From Candidatus Levyibacteriota bacterium (GTDB lineage Bacteria; Patescibacteriota; Microgenomatia; Levybacterales; UBA12049), in the NCBI GenBank assembly GCA_023245475.1, contig JAHFKF010000024.1, positions 1 through 16,998 of the forward strand: a DNA stretch of 16,998 nucleotides. Direction: 5' to 3'. The notes beneath the pieces are model-generated. The model was not told the DNA's origin, searched no databases, and worked only from the letters and a program-made list of their open reading frames with translations. Position numbers and translations under genes: made by a program. Positions 6,154 to 12,198 of the stretch are shown here, piece after piece; position 1 is the stretch's first letter, and every line of letters starts with the position of its first letter.

Positions 6154-7223
6154 ACGATCAAATCCTTTCTTTAACAAAAAAATTAATTGCCTTCCCATCT
6201 GAAAGCAACAATAGAGAAGCCTGTTTGGAAATTTTAGAGCTTGCTCAAAAAGAACTGCAAGGATTTTCCTTTACGCCATTTGCCAAAAATGGCATCCCGA
6301 GCTTGCTGTATACCAATACACCAAGTCCTACCAAAAAATGTAAAATTATCCTCAATGCCCATTTGGATGTTGTGCCGGCAAAGAAGGAACATTTTGTCCC
6401 CAAAGAAAAAGACGGCAAATTATATGGAAGAGGCGCGTACGACATGAAGGCGGCGGCGGCTGTTATGATCCTCTTATTTAAAGAACTAGCACAGGAATTA
6501 CCATACACACTAGGATTACAACTCACAACTGATGAGGAAACAATTGGGTTTTATGGGACAAATTATCAACTAGAAGAAGGCATAACAGGCGAATTTGCCA
6601 TCACAGGAGAATGCGGATCGAACTTACGCATTACCAATAGATTACGAGGACTACACGTCATAGAACTGACAGCATCTGGTGTTGAAGCCCACGCTGGTCA
6701 TTTATGGCATGGGGAAAATGCATTGTTAAAACTGTATGAAGCAATTAATTCACTGTTGCAGCACTACCCAACACCAGACGCCCCAAGCTGGATAACAACA
6801 ATTAATCTAGCAAATATTACGACAAAGAACACAACACACAATGTTGTTCCTTCTGAAGCGACGGCACTTCTGGATATTCGTACCATTCCGGAAGACGTAG
6901 ATACTATCCTGCCAAAAATCCAATCGCTCCTTCCAGAGGGGATTATCATGAAGATAATTAAATCAATGCCTGGTCTTAATACCAAAGAGACTAATCCATA
7001 TATACAGAAACTTATGCAATCATACAAAGAGCATGATAAACAATTGGTTCTCACCGAAAGCTATGCAGGTTCAGATATGATCTTTTTTGCAATGCAGGGG
7101 ATAGACGGCATAGAGTTTGGGCCAATTGGCGCAGGACAACATAGCGATGAAGAATGGGTTAACATAAAGAGCCTTGAAGACTACTATCAGCTTCTAAAAT
7201 CCTTTCTTCTTTCAATCACGTAA
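6150..7223 (+). CDS. M20 family metallopeptidase (ArgE/DapE type), second copy, 357 aa
   Basis: This is a paralogue of the preceding gene with the same ligand set: His71 and Asp73 in NAHLDVVPA, Asp98 in GRGAYDMK, Glu129-Glu130 in TDEET, Glu154 in GECGSN, His181 in the dimerisation domain, and His331 in GAGQHSDEEW. It differs after the catalytic Glu pair (DEETIGF instead of DEEVGGF) and in the C-terminal ligand loop, so the two copies may have different substrates or form a hetero-oligomer. The 3' ends share a 35-base identical block, pointing to a recent tandem duplication or gene conversion. The start overlaps the previous stop in an ATGA. No terminator follows before the tRNA promoter. Confidence 0.85.
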   Translation: MNDQILSLTKKLIAFPSESNNREACLEILELAQKELQGFSFTPFAKNGIPSLLYTNTPSPTKKCKIILNAHLDVVPAKKEHFVPKEKDGKLYGRGAYDMKAAAAVMILLFKELAQELPYTLGLQLTTDEETIGFYGTNYQLEEGITGEFAITGECGSNLRITNRLRGLHVIELTASGVEAHAGHLWHGENALLKLYEAINSLLQHYPTPDAPSWITTINLANITTKNTTHNVVPSEATALLDIRTIPEDVDTILPKIQSLLPEGIIMKIIKSMPGLNTKETNPYIQKLMQSYKEHDKQLVLTESYAGSDMIFFAMQGIDGIEFGPIGAGQHSDEEWVNIKSLEDYYQLLKSFLLSIT

Positions 7224-7225
7224 TA

Positions 7226-7234
7226 TGCTATAAT
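7226..7234 (+). promoter_or_regulatory. Extended -10 promoter of tRNA-Val
   Basis: TGCTATAAT at 7226-7234 is an extended -10 with a perfect TATAAT. The tRNA begins 36 bases downstream. I see only a weak -35, inside the 3' end of the second peptidase gene. Confidence 0.55.
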
Positions 7235-7270
7235 CAGTTACACCTGAAGCCCAAGATTTAGCTTCTAAAG

Positions 7271-7344
7271 GGATGATTAGCTCAGTTGGTTAGAGCGTTG
7301 CATTGACATTGCAAAGGTCAGTGGTTCGAATCCACTATCGTCCA
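7271..7344 (+). tRNA. tRNA-Val (GAC)
   Basis: A full cloverleaf can be folded. The acceptor stem GGATGAT pairs with ATCGTCC (one G-T wobble). The D arm has GCTC/GAGC. The anticodon arm is TTGCA-TTGACAT-TGCAA with anticodon GAC at 7305-7307, and the T arm is AGTGG-TTCGAAT-CCACT. The discriminator base is A7344. CCA is not encoded (the sequence continues CAG), so it must be added after transcription. The GAC anticodon reads the Val codons GTC and GTT, the two Val codons present in the branched-chain leaders besides GTA. Confidence 0.95.
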
Positions 7345-7377
7345 CAGCTCACTTTGACAAACAAGAGACAGCTCACT
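7344..7377 (+). repeat. Direct repeat of 10 bases flanking the -35 region
   Basis: ACAGCTCACT occurs at 7344-7353 and again at 7368-7377, 24 bases apart start to start. The first copy begins at the discriminator base of the tRNA, and the second runs into the -10 box of the next promoter. Confidence 0.6.
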
Positions 7378-7382
7378 ACAAT
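7354..7382 (+). promoter_or_regulatory. Promoter of the DUF5678-like gene
   Basis: A perfect TTGACA at 7354-7359 and TACAAT at 7377-7382 are spaced by 17 bases. The ATG at 7389 follows 6 bases after the -10, the same distance as at 2951, 8627 and 12127. Confidence 0.75.
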
Positions 7383-7388
7383 GAATCT

Positions 7389-7589
7389 ATGAAGCGCGCT
7401 GATTCAATGGATCCGTTCCTAACCAACCCTCGCTATCGTGGCAAACATCTTATTTTTGCAGATGGCATATTATATACTGCAAAGACCGGAGAAAAAGCCT
7501 TAGAGATTTTGGAAAAAGTCAGAAAGAAAAATCCAAATGCTATTCCTGAAGTAGCTTACATGCCCAAAGGGAAAATATGGATCCTATGA
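7389..7589 (+). CDS. DUF5678-like small protein, 66 aa
   Basis: This small protein resembles the DUF5678 family: an N-terminal YRGKHLIFADGILYTAKTG strand pair followed by a helix (EKALEILEKVRKK) and a final strand with AYMPKG. The molecular role is unknown. It is followed with an overlap by a retropepsin-like gene. I recall such pairs from Patescibacteria and archaeal genomes, where a small antitoxin- or adaptor-like partner precedes a second protein, but I cannot verify this. The start at 7389 is fixed by the promoter: an ATG at 7381 lies inside the -10 box and cannot be used from this promoter. Confidence 0.65.
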   Translation: MKRADSMDPFLTNPRYRGKHLIFADGILYTAKTGEKALEILEKVRKKNPNAIPEVAYMPKGKIWIL

Positions 7590-7996
7590 AAGCATCCTTC
7601 GCGTTTGAAAAAGAAGGAAAGCATACCTTTGGCACAGTTTACCGCCCCATTGCTCGGATATTTTTTAAATCTCCAAAAGAAGAAATATGGGTAGGAATAC
7701 GTCTTGTCGTCGATACAGGAGCAGATTTTACAATCTTGCCTAAATACCTTGCCAATAATTTAAAAATCTCTTTAACGAAAGACTGTAAAAAAGATGAAAG
7801 TATTGGAATAGGAGGTACACAAATCATTTATTTATATAAGAAGAAACTAAAAATAAAAGTTGGCGAGTTAATCAGAGAAGTCCCTGTCGCTTTTTTTGAT
7901 AGCAATGAACTTCCTGGGCTTTTGGGAAGGCTTGGCTTTATAGAAACATTTGATGTAGAATTTCTAAAGAGTCACGAAGTAATTTTTAAAGACTAA
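7586..7996 (+). CDS. Retropepsin-like aspartic protease domain protein, 136 aa
   Basis: This is a single-domain aspartyl protease-like protein. VVDTGADFTILPKYLA carries the D-T-G catalytic motif (Asp at residue 43 from this start). LLGRLGFIETFDVEF near the C-terminus matches the second hydrophobic-Gly motif that supports the active site in retropepsins. At about 136 aa it is the size of a monomer that works as a homodimer, as known for retropepsins. No transmembrane segment or signal is seen, so it should act in the cytosol. The start at 7586 is chosen because it forms an ATGA overlap with the previous stop; an in-frame ATG at 7577 is three codons upstream. The substrate is unknown; its upstream partner is an obvious candidate. 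Confidence 0.75.
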   Translation: MKASFAFEKEGKHTFGTVYRPIARIFFKSPKEEIWVGIRLVVDTGADFTILPKYLANNLKISLTKDCKKDESIGIGGTQIIYLYKKKLKIKVGELIREVPVAFFDSNELPGLLGRLGFIETFDVEFLKSHEVIFKD

Positions 7997-7998
7997 TT

Positions 7999-8580
7999 AT
8001 GAACAGAGACGAAGCATACACATTGCTCACAAAATATATGAGCAACAAAAATCTTATAAAGCACTCTCTGGCCGCTGAGGTGACCATGAAGGCATTGTAT
8101 CGGCATCTGACCCTCAAAGACGACCAGAATAATCTAGATGAAGTGAAATGGGGGATTACAGGGCTTCTGCATGATATGGATTATGAAATTGCACAAAAAG
8201 AAAATCGTGTTGAGCAGCATGGCATGATGATTGGCATTGCCGAAAAAGAGAGCATGCCTCAAGATATCGTCCACGGCATCCAAGCGCACGCACATGTCTA
8301 TACAAAGATTATGCCAGAATCTCAAATGGATTGGGCAATAACCGCTTGTGATCAATTGACTGGACTTATTGTCGCCGGAGCATTGGTAACTCCTGATAAG
8401 AAAATTGGATTACTCACTACAGAATCAGTGCTAAAACGGTTTAAAGAAAAATCATTTGCTAAGGGTGCTGACCGAAACGCAATTCTTTTGTGTGAAGAAA
8501 AATTGGGTATCCCACTTCCTGAATTTGTAGCAATAACACTGACCGCGATGCAAACCATTGCCGATCCACTTGGATTATAG
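7999..8580 (+). CDS. HD-domain hydrolase, 193 aa
   Basis: This is a metal-dependent phosphohydrolase-type protein of the HD superfamily (HDIG-like). The ligand pattern is present: His22 in LIKHSLAAE, the His58-Asp59 doublet in LLHDMDYE, His74, the His-rich stretch HGIQAHAHVY (His92, His97, His99), and Asp118 in ACDQLTG. The length and the ACDQLTG...ALVTPD segment resemble small HD proteins common in bacteria and CPR genomes, many of which act on nucleotides or phosphoesters. The substrate cannot be read from sequence. It starts two bases after the stop of the protease gene without a Shine-Dalgarno site, so it is probably the last gene of the 7389 transcription unit. Confidence 0.8.
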   Translation: MNRDEAYTLLTKYMSNKNLIKHSLAAEVTMKALYRHLTLKDDQNNLDEVKWGITGLLHDMDYEIAQKENRVEQHGMMIGIAEKESMPQDIVHGIQAHAHVYTKIMPESQMDWAITACDQLTGLIVAGALVTPDKKIGLLTTESVLKRFKEKSFAKGADRNAILLCEEKLGIPLPEFVAITLTAMQTIADPLGL

Positions 8581-8589
8581 AAAAATCTC

Positions 8590-8620
8590 TTGACAAGATA
8601 TCCAAAGGGTCTGATATGAT
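8590..8620 (+). promoter_or_regulatory. Promoter of the coiled-coil gene
   Basis: A perfect TTGACA at 8590-8595 is followed by TATGAT at 8615-8620; the spacing of 19 is long, and TGATAT at 8612-8617 with a spacing of 16 is the alternative. The ATG at 8627 is 6 bases after TATGAT. Confidence 0.55.
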
Positions 8621-8626
8621 AAAGCC

Positions 8627-8971
8627 ATGAAAGATGCCTCCATCGTTGAACTCAATAAGAAAGTAGATAAAATGATTGTTGCGCTAGCGTCTCTTCAAGA
8701 GCTTGTACTACATAATTTCAAAGAAATCAATGGACGACTCGATAAACTTGAACAGAGAATGGATAGACTTGAAGAGAGAATAGATAGACTTGAAGAGAGG
8801 ATGGATCAAATTGAACAAAAGATGGAAGAACGACATCAAGACTATATGACAAAGTTTGATTCGATCTTTGGACAGTTGGCTACCTTAAACGATGAGAATA
8901 CCATTGGAACATATCAAACGCAGCAACTGAGAGAAGAAGTTGCTATAATAAAAAAGAGACTACACCTATGA
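8627..8971 (+). CDS. Coiled-coil protein, 114 aa
   Basis: A small, highly charged and almost wholly alpha-helical protein. Residues from about 35 to 68 are perfect heptads (DRLEERI/DRLEERM type) with Leu, Ile and Met at core positions, so it should form a parallel or antiparallel coiled coil. The DNA under this part is a 21-base tandem repeat. There is no membrane segment. The sequence resembles many small coiled-coil proteins in bacteria without assigned function. Its last four bases overlap the start of a small membrane protein gene (ATGA), suggesting that the two are made together and that the coiled coil may be anchored to the membrane by that partner; this is inference. Confidence 0.75.
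   Translation: MKDASIVELNKKVDKMIVALASLQELVLHNFKEINGRLDKLEQRMDRLEERIDRLEERMDQIEQKMEERHQDYMTKFDSIFGQLATLNDENTIGTYQTQQLREEVAIIKKRLHL
8732..8815 (+). repeat. 21-base tandem repeat, about four copies, encoding coiled-coil heptads
   Basis: Units end at 8752, 8773, 8794 and 8815, each closing with TTGAA. The two middle units (8753-8773 and 8774-8794) are nearly identical; the outer ones are more divergent. Each unit encodes one heptad, so copy-number change would keep both the frame and the heptad register. Confidence 0.75.
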
Positions 8972-9198
8972 AAGAAGCACAACCATTTGAACGAGCGAGT
9001 AAGCCCTTACCATTAAAAGATATAATTTTTAATAATTTTGTTGGAGGTATTGCATGGGCACTTGGAGCAACGGTTGGTATATCACTTATCTTCACGTTGT
9101 TGGCGCTTCTTGCCAAAAATGTGAATCTTATTCCGATTGTTGGAGAGTTTGTCTCAGAAATCATCAACTTTGTCCTTTCTCACAATACCCGCCTATAG
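8968..9198 (+). CDS. Small membrane protein, DUF5665-like, 76 aa
   Basis: A small protein with one clear hydrophobic helix (about residues 28-49, GIAWALGATVGISLIFTLLALL) preceded by a basic and polar N-terminus, followed by IPIVGEFVSEIINFVL, which may be a second amphipathic or re-entrant segment. The NNFVGGIAWALGATVG...IPIVGEF pattern recalls DUF5665. The role is unknown. It overlaps the coiled-coil gene by four bases, so the two probably form one unit. Confidence 0.7.
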   Translation: MKEAQPFERASKPLPLKDIIFNNFVGGIAWALGATVGISLIFTLLALLAKNVNLIPIVGEFVSEIINFVLSHNTRL

Positions 9199-9207
9199 AA
9201 CTAGCTC

Positions 9208-9236
9208 TTTATAAATACCCATACACTCGCTATAAT
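9208..9236 (+). promoter_or_regulatory. Promoter of the thrS operon
   Basis: TTTATA at 9208-9213 and a perfect TATAAT at 9231-9236 are spaced by 17 bases. The thrS ATG at 9247 is 10 bases downstream, leaving a leader of about 3-4 bases. No T-box or other leader RNA can fit. Confidence 0.65.
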
Positions 9237-9246
9237 AAGCCTACCT

Positions 9247-11025
9247 ATGAACAATTCAGACGCACTACAACCACTTCGTCATTCAACCGCGCATTTACTC
9301 GCAGCAGCAATGCTTGAGCTTTATCCGAAGACTAAATTGACCATTGGACCAGCAATTGAAAATGGGTTTTATTATGACTTTGACTTAGGAGAAGCTAAAG
9401 TAACAGAAGAAGACTTTGCTAAGATCGAGAACAAAATGGGTCAGATACTTAAAACCTGGACAGAATTTTCTCACCGTGAAGTAACAGAGAAAGAAGCAAA
9501 AGAATTCTTTAAAGATAATGAATACAAGACAGAACTCATTGATGAGATTGTTAAAAAGGGAGAAAAATTAACATTCTATAAATCTGGCGATCCTTCGGCA
9601 AGTTCAGGACAAGCTTTTGAAGACCTCTGCCGGGGAGGACACAGTGAGAACCCACGAAAAGATATCGGGGCTTTCAAATTGCTCTCTATCGCAGGCGCCT
9701 ACTGGAGAGGGAACGAGAAGAATAAAATGCTGACAAGAATCTATGGAACAGCATTTCCGAGTAGGAAAGAATTGGAAGAACATTTGACAATGCTTGAAGA
9801 AGCAAAAAAGCGAGATCATAAGATCCTTGGCAAAGAGCTGGATCTCTTTGTGTTTTCCGAAACCGTCGGTAAAGGATTACCCTTATGGACGCCCAAAGGG
9901 TCAACAGTTCGTAGAGAACTTGAAAGATTTATTGTTGATGAAGAATTAAAGCGAGGATATCTCCATGTTTATACCCCAGATATTGCAAGTCTTGAACTAT
10001 ATAAGAAATCAGGGCATTATCCCTACTACAAAGATTCAATGTATGCACCAATTACTATTGATGACGACCAATATATGCTTCGTCCAATGACCTGTCCTCA
10101 CCATTTTGAGTTGTATTTAAGTCACATGCATTCCTATAAAGAATTACCAATTCGCTATGCAGAACTAGGAAAGCTCTATCGCTACGAACAATCCGGAGAA
10201 CTTAGTGGATTACAGCGTGTGCGATCATTTACGTTGGCTGATGCTCATATCATTGCAAGAAAAGACCAAGCCGAGGAAGAAATTAATAAGGTACTCGACT
10301 TAATTGAATTTATAGCTGATGCATTTCATCTAGAAGCAGGCAAAGATTATCACTATCGACTTTCTCTCGGAGATCGCACAGATGATAAAAAGTATTTTAA
10401 AGATGATGCCTCATGGGATACCGCGGAAGACGCGCTTAAGAAAGTACTCACGCAAAGAAAGTCTCCTTTTGTAGAAGCAGCTGGGGAAGCAGCCTTTTAC
10501 GGTCCCAAAATAGACATTCAAATGAAAAATGTAAATGGCAAAGAAGATACAGCATTCACGGTACAATATGATTTCGTCATGCCAAAACGATTTAAATTGA
10601 CATACATCAATGAAGAAGGAGATGAAGAGCAACCAATTGTGATTCACCGCTCATCAATCGGCGCAATAGAAAGAGTCATGGCATTTTTGATTGAAAAGTA
10701 TGCTGGAGCTTTCCCAACATGGCTTGCACCGGTACAAATAGTGCTTCTGCCAATTGCTGATAGACATGCAGAATTTGCCCAAAAAGCAGTCGAAATGCTT
10801 AAAAATGAGGGAATTCGAGCCGAAGTTGACGTTAGATCAGAACGGCTCCAGGCTAAGATACGAGACACCACTTTACAAAAAGTACCTTTTATGGGTATAA
10901 TAGGGGACAAAGAAGTGGCAAGTGATGCCCTCTCTGTCCGTCAACGAAATGGAGAAGACTTGGGAAGTCTCTCAGTTACTTCATTTCTTGACTTGATTAA
11001 GAAACAAATTGATAAAAAGATTTAA
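9247..11025 (+). CDS. thrS: Threonine--tRNA ligase (no TGS domain), 592 aa
   Basis: Class II aminoacyl-tRNA synthetase that charges tRNA-Thr. The N-terminal TGS domain of about 60 residues found in E. coli is absent: the protein begins almost directly at the editing domain, with His12 and His16 of the HSTAH motif and C-R-G-G-H at 128-132. The catalytic core has MTCPHH at 281-286 (zinc ligand Cys283), motif 2 (LYRYEQSGELSGLQRVRSFT), DAHI with a zinc-ligand His, YGPKIDIQ, and motif 3 (IHRSSIGAIERV). The anticodon-binding domain follows, from about residue 490 to the end. Nine residues (115-123, DPSASSGQA) are an apparent in-frame repeat insertion between the editing-domain strand and the CRGGH motif. 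It heads the classic thrS-infC-rpmI-rplT operon. Confidence 0.96.
   Translation: MNNSDALQPLRHSTAHLLAAAMLELYPKTKLTIGPAIENGFYYDFDLGEAKVTEEDFAKIENKMGQILKTWTEFSHREVTEKEAKEFFKDNEYKTELIDEIVKKGEKLTFYKSGDPSASSGQAFEDLCRGGHSENPRKDIGAFKLLSIAGAYWRGNEKNKMLTRIYGTAFPSRKELEEHLTMLEEAKKRDHKILGKELDLFVFSETVGKGLPLWTPKGSTVRRELERFIVDEELKRGYLHVYTPDIASLELYKKSGHYPYYKDSMYAPITIDDDQYMLRPMTCPHHFELYLSHMHSYKELPIRYAELGKLYRYEQSGELSGLQRVRSFTLADAHIIARKDQAEEEINKVLDLIEFIADAFHLEAGKDYHYRLSLGDRTDDKKYFKDDASWDTAEDALKKVLTQRKSPFVEAAGEAAFYGPKIDIQMKNVNGKEDTAFTVQYDFVMPKRFKLTYINEEGDEEQPIVIHRSSIGAIERVMAFLIEKYAGAFPTWLAPVQIVLLPIADRHAEFAQKAVEMLKNEGIRAEVDVRSERLQAKIRDTTLQKVPFMGIIGDKEVASDALSVRQRNGEDLGSLSVTSFLDLIKKQIDKKI
9589..9615 (+). repeat. 27-base in-frame insertion in thrS encoding DPSASSGQA
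   Basis: The stretch encodes Asp-Pro-Ser-Ala-Ser-Ser-Gly-Gln-Ala between LTFYKSG and FEDLCRGGH, which are adjacent in ordinary ThrRS proteins. The DNA core (CCTTCGGCAAGTTCAGGAC) is one or two bases from a small repeat, CCTTCGACAAGCTCAGGAC, that I recall scattered through many environmental genomes and translated as PSTSSGQ inside diverse proteins. Confidence 0.55.
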
Positions 11026-11584
11026 GCAACAACAAGAAAAAAGATATCGGATAAACCAACGAATCTTTGCACCTGAACTTCGAGTGCTCGATGTAGAAGG
11101 TAAACAGATAGGGGTTTTATCCAAATTTGAAGCGTTAAAACTTGCTCAAGAGCAAGGACTTGATTTGGTAGAGATTGCCCCGATGGCAAAACCACCAGTT
11201 GCAAAAATTATCGATTACAATAAGTTTCAATATCAATTAGAAAAGAAAAAGAAAGAGGAAAAGAAAAAGGCCAAAGTGTCTGAAACAAAAGAAGTAAGAC
11301 TTGGACCGTTTATGTCTGATAATGATATGCAAGTCATGATTAGACGAGGCCGTGAATTTTTGGAAGATGGCGATAAAGTAAGACTCGTTGTTAAATTTAG
11401 AGGGAGACAAATTACAAGGTCAGAATTTGGGAGAACAACCATCAATAAAGTAGTTGCAGCATTAAGTGATATTTCAAAAGTGGATCGTGATCCGCATTTT
11501 GAAGGAAGACAGCTGGTAGCACTTCTATCAGTTGAGAAAGGAAAAAAACATGAAGAAAGTAAAGAAGATCAAACACAAAGTTAG
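11009..11584 (+). CDS. infC: Translation initiation factor IF-3, TTG start
   Basis: IF-3 binds the 30S subunit, prevents premature 50S joining and proofreads initiator tRNA and start codons. The N-terminal domain (RINQRIFAPELRVLDVEGKQIGV...LDLVEIAPMAKPPVAKIIDYNKF) is joined by a Lys/Glu-rich linker to the C-terminal domain (KEVRLGPFMSDNDMQVMIRRGREFLEDGDKVRLVVKFRGRQI). No in-frame ATG exists before the conserved N-terminus. Between the upstream in-frame TGA (10994-10996) and the conserved region, the only usual initiation codon is TTG at 11009; ATA at 11012 is next. A non-ATG start is a known feature of infC autoregulation. The gene overlaps the end of thrS by 17 bases and the start of rpmI by 35. 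The C-terminal tail beyond the family core is short and charged. Confidence 0.93.
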   Translation: MIKRFKQQQEKRYRINQRIFAPELRVLDVEGKQIGVLSKFEALKLAQEQGLDLVEIAPMAKPPVAKIIDYNKFQYQLEKKKKEEKKKAKVSETKEVRLGPFMSDNDMQVMIRRGREFLEDGDKVRLVVKFRGRQITRSEFGRTTINKVVAALSDISKVDRDPHFEGRQLVALLSVEKGKKHEESKEDQTQS

Positions 11585-11759
11585 AGACTCAGTAGCAAAA
11601 CGCTTTAAGGTTACTAAAACCGGCAAAGTGATGTTTGAGCACCAATATGGTAGTCACAAAAAGGCAAGCAAGTCTAAGAGTAGAATCCGAAGACAAAAAG
11701 AACCAGGTCAGCTAAAAGGAGAATTTGCAAAAAAAATAAAGAAAATGTTAGGAGTATAA
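11550..11759 (+). CDS. rpmI: 50S ribosomal protein bL35, 69 aa
   Basis: Small basic ribosomal protein of the large subunit. KIKHKVRDSVAKRFKVTKTGKVMFEHQYGSHKKASKSKSRIR is the typical bL35 pattern, and the size is normal for the family. The ATG at 11550 is chosen because AAGG at 11538-11541 is placed as a Shine-Dalgarno site and the protein then begins with the usual MKKxKxxK; a TTG six codons upstream (11532) is a less likely start. The start lies inside infC (35-base overlap), so translation is likely coupled to IF-3. Confidence 0.93.
   Translation: MKKVKKIKHKVRDSVAKRFKVTKTGKVMFEHQYGSHKKASKSKSRIRRQKEPGQLKGEFAKKIKKMLGV
11750..11754 (+). promoter_or_regulatory. Shine-Dalgarno site of rplT
   Basis: AGGAG at 11750-11754, overlapping the end of rpmI, is 9 bases before the rplT ATG at 11764. 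It contrasts with the promoter-proximal genes, which have none. Confidence 0.55.
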
Positions 11760-11763
11760 ACAT

Positions 11764-12114
11764 ATGGCACGTATAAAAAGAGGTACAGTCTCACGAAGAA
11801 AACATAACAAACTTTTGTCACTAACAAAGGGTTATCGTGGTACAAAAAGCAAATTGGTTAAGGTAGCCAAAGAGGCTAGTCTTCACGCAGGCCAATATGC
11901 CTATGTTGGTCGCAAAGTCCGAAAGCAAGATTTCAGAACACTTTGGATCATCCGTATTGGGGAAGCAGTTAAACAAGAAGGTCTTTCATACAGTGTCTTT
12001 ATTAACAAACTAAAAAAGGCAAACATCTTACTTGATAGAAAAATCTTGAGTAGTTTAGTCGTTGACGCACCAGCCACATTCAAAGATATTGTTGACATTG
12101 CTAAGAAAGCCTAA
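11764..12114 (+). CDS. rplT: 50S ribosomal protein bL20, 116 aa
   Basis: Large-subunit assembly protein that binds 23S rRNA and in many bacteria represses its own operon. The N-terminal basic extension (MARIKRGTVSRRKHNKLLSLTKGYRGTKSKL) and the RKQDFRTLWIIRIGEAV segment are characteristic; the usual RINAA in the latter is RIGEA here. The length is normal. It follows rpmI by four bases and closes the thrS operon. The promoter of the aromatic leader lies in its last codons (12092-12120), and no separate terminator follows rplT, so readthrough from this operon would also meet the attenuator. Confidence 0.95.
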   Translation: MARIKRGTVSRRKHNKLLSLTKGYRGTKSKLVKVAKEASLHAGQYAYVGRKVRKQDFRTLWIIRIGEAVKQEGLSYSVFINKLKKANILLDRKILSSLVVDAPATFKDIVDIAKKA

Positions 12115-12120
12115 TAGAAT
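12092..12120 (+). promoter_or_regulatory. Promoter of the aromatic leader and aro operon
   Basis: A perfect TTGACA at 12092-12097 and TAGAAT at 12115-12120 are separated by 17 bases. The promoter overlaps the 3' end of rplT. The leader ATG at 12127 is 6 bases after the -10. Confidence 0.8.
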
Positions 12121-12126
12121 AGACTT

Positions 12127-12198
12127 ATGAACATCCGCAAAGCAAACTTTTTTTACTTTTACTTTACTTCCCAACTCGGGAGGTTGAGCATGGTTTAG
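12127..12198 (+). CDS. Attenuator leader peptide 3, 23 aa, Phe/Tyr control codons
   Basis: A short reading frame whose residues 8-13 are Phe-Phe-Tyr-Phe-Tyr-Phe (codons 12148-12165), directly comparable with the Phe-rich pheL and pheST leader peptides of enterobacteria. It stands in front of an operon for aromatic amino acid precursors. The ATG is at or next to the predicted transcription start. The frame continues through the G-rich antiterminator strand (12177-12184) and stops at TAG 12196-12198, inside the inner hairpin. Thus a ribosome that finishes the peptide would disrupt the antiterminator, while one stalled on Phe/Tyr codons would not. Confidence 0.85.
   Translation: MNIRKANFFYFYFTSQLGRLSMV

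Noticed and set aside
5062..7223. Naming the M20 genes argE or dapE
   Set aside because: The motifs are shared by the whole M20 family, and neither arginine nor lysine biosynthesis genes are nearby; the attenuator points to branched-chain amino acids.
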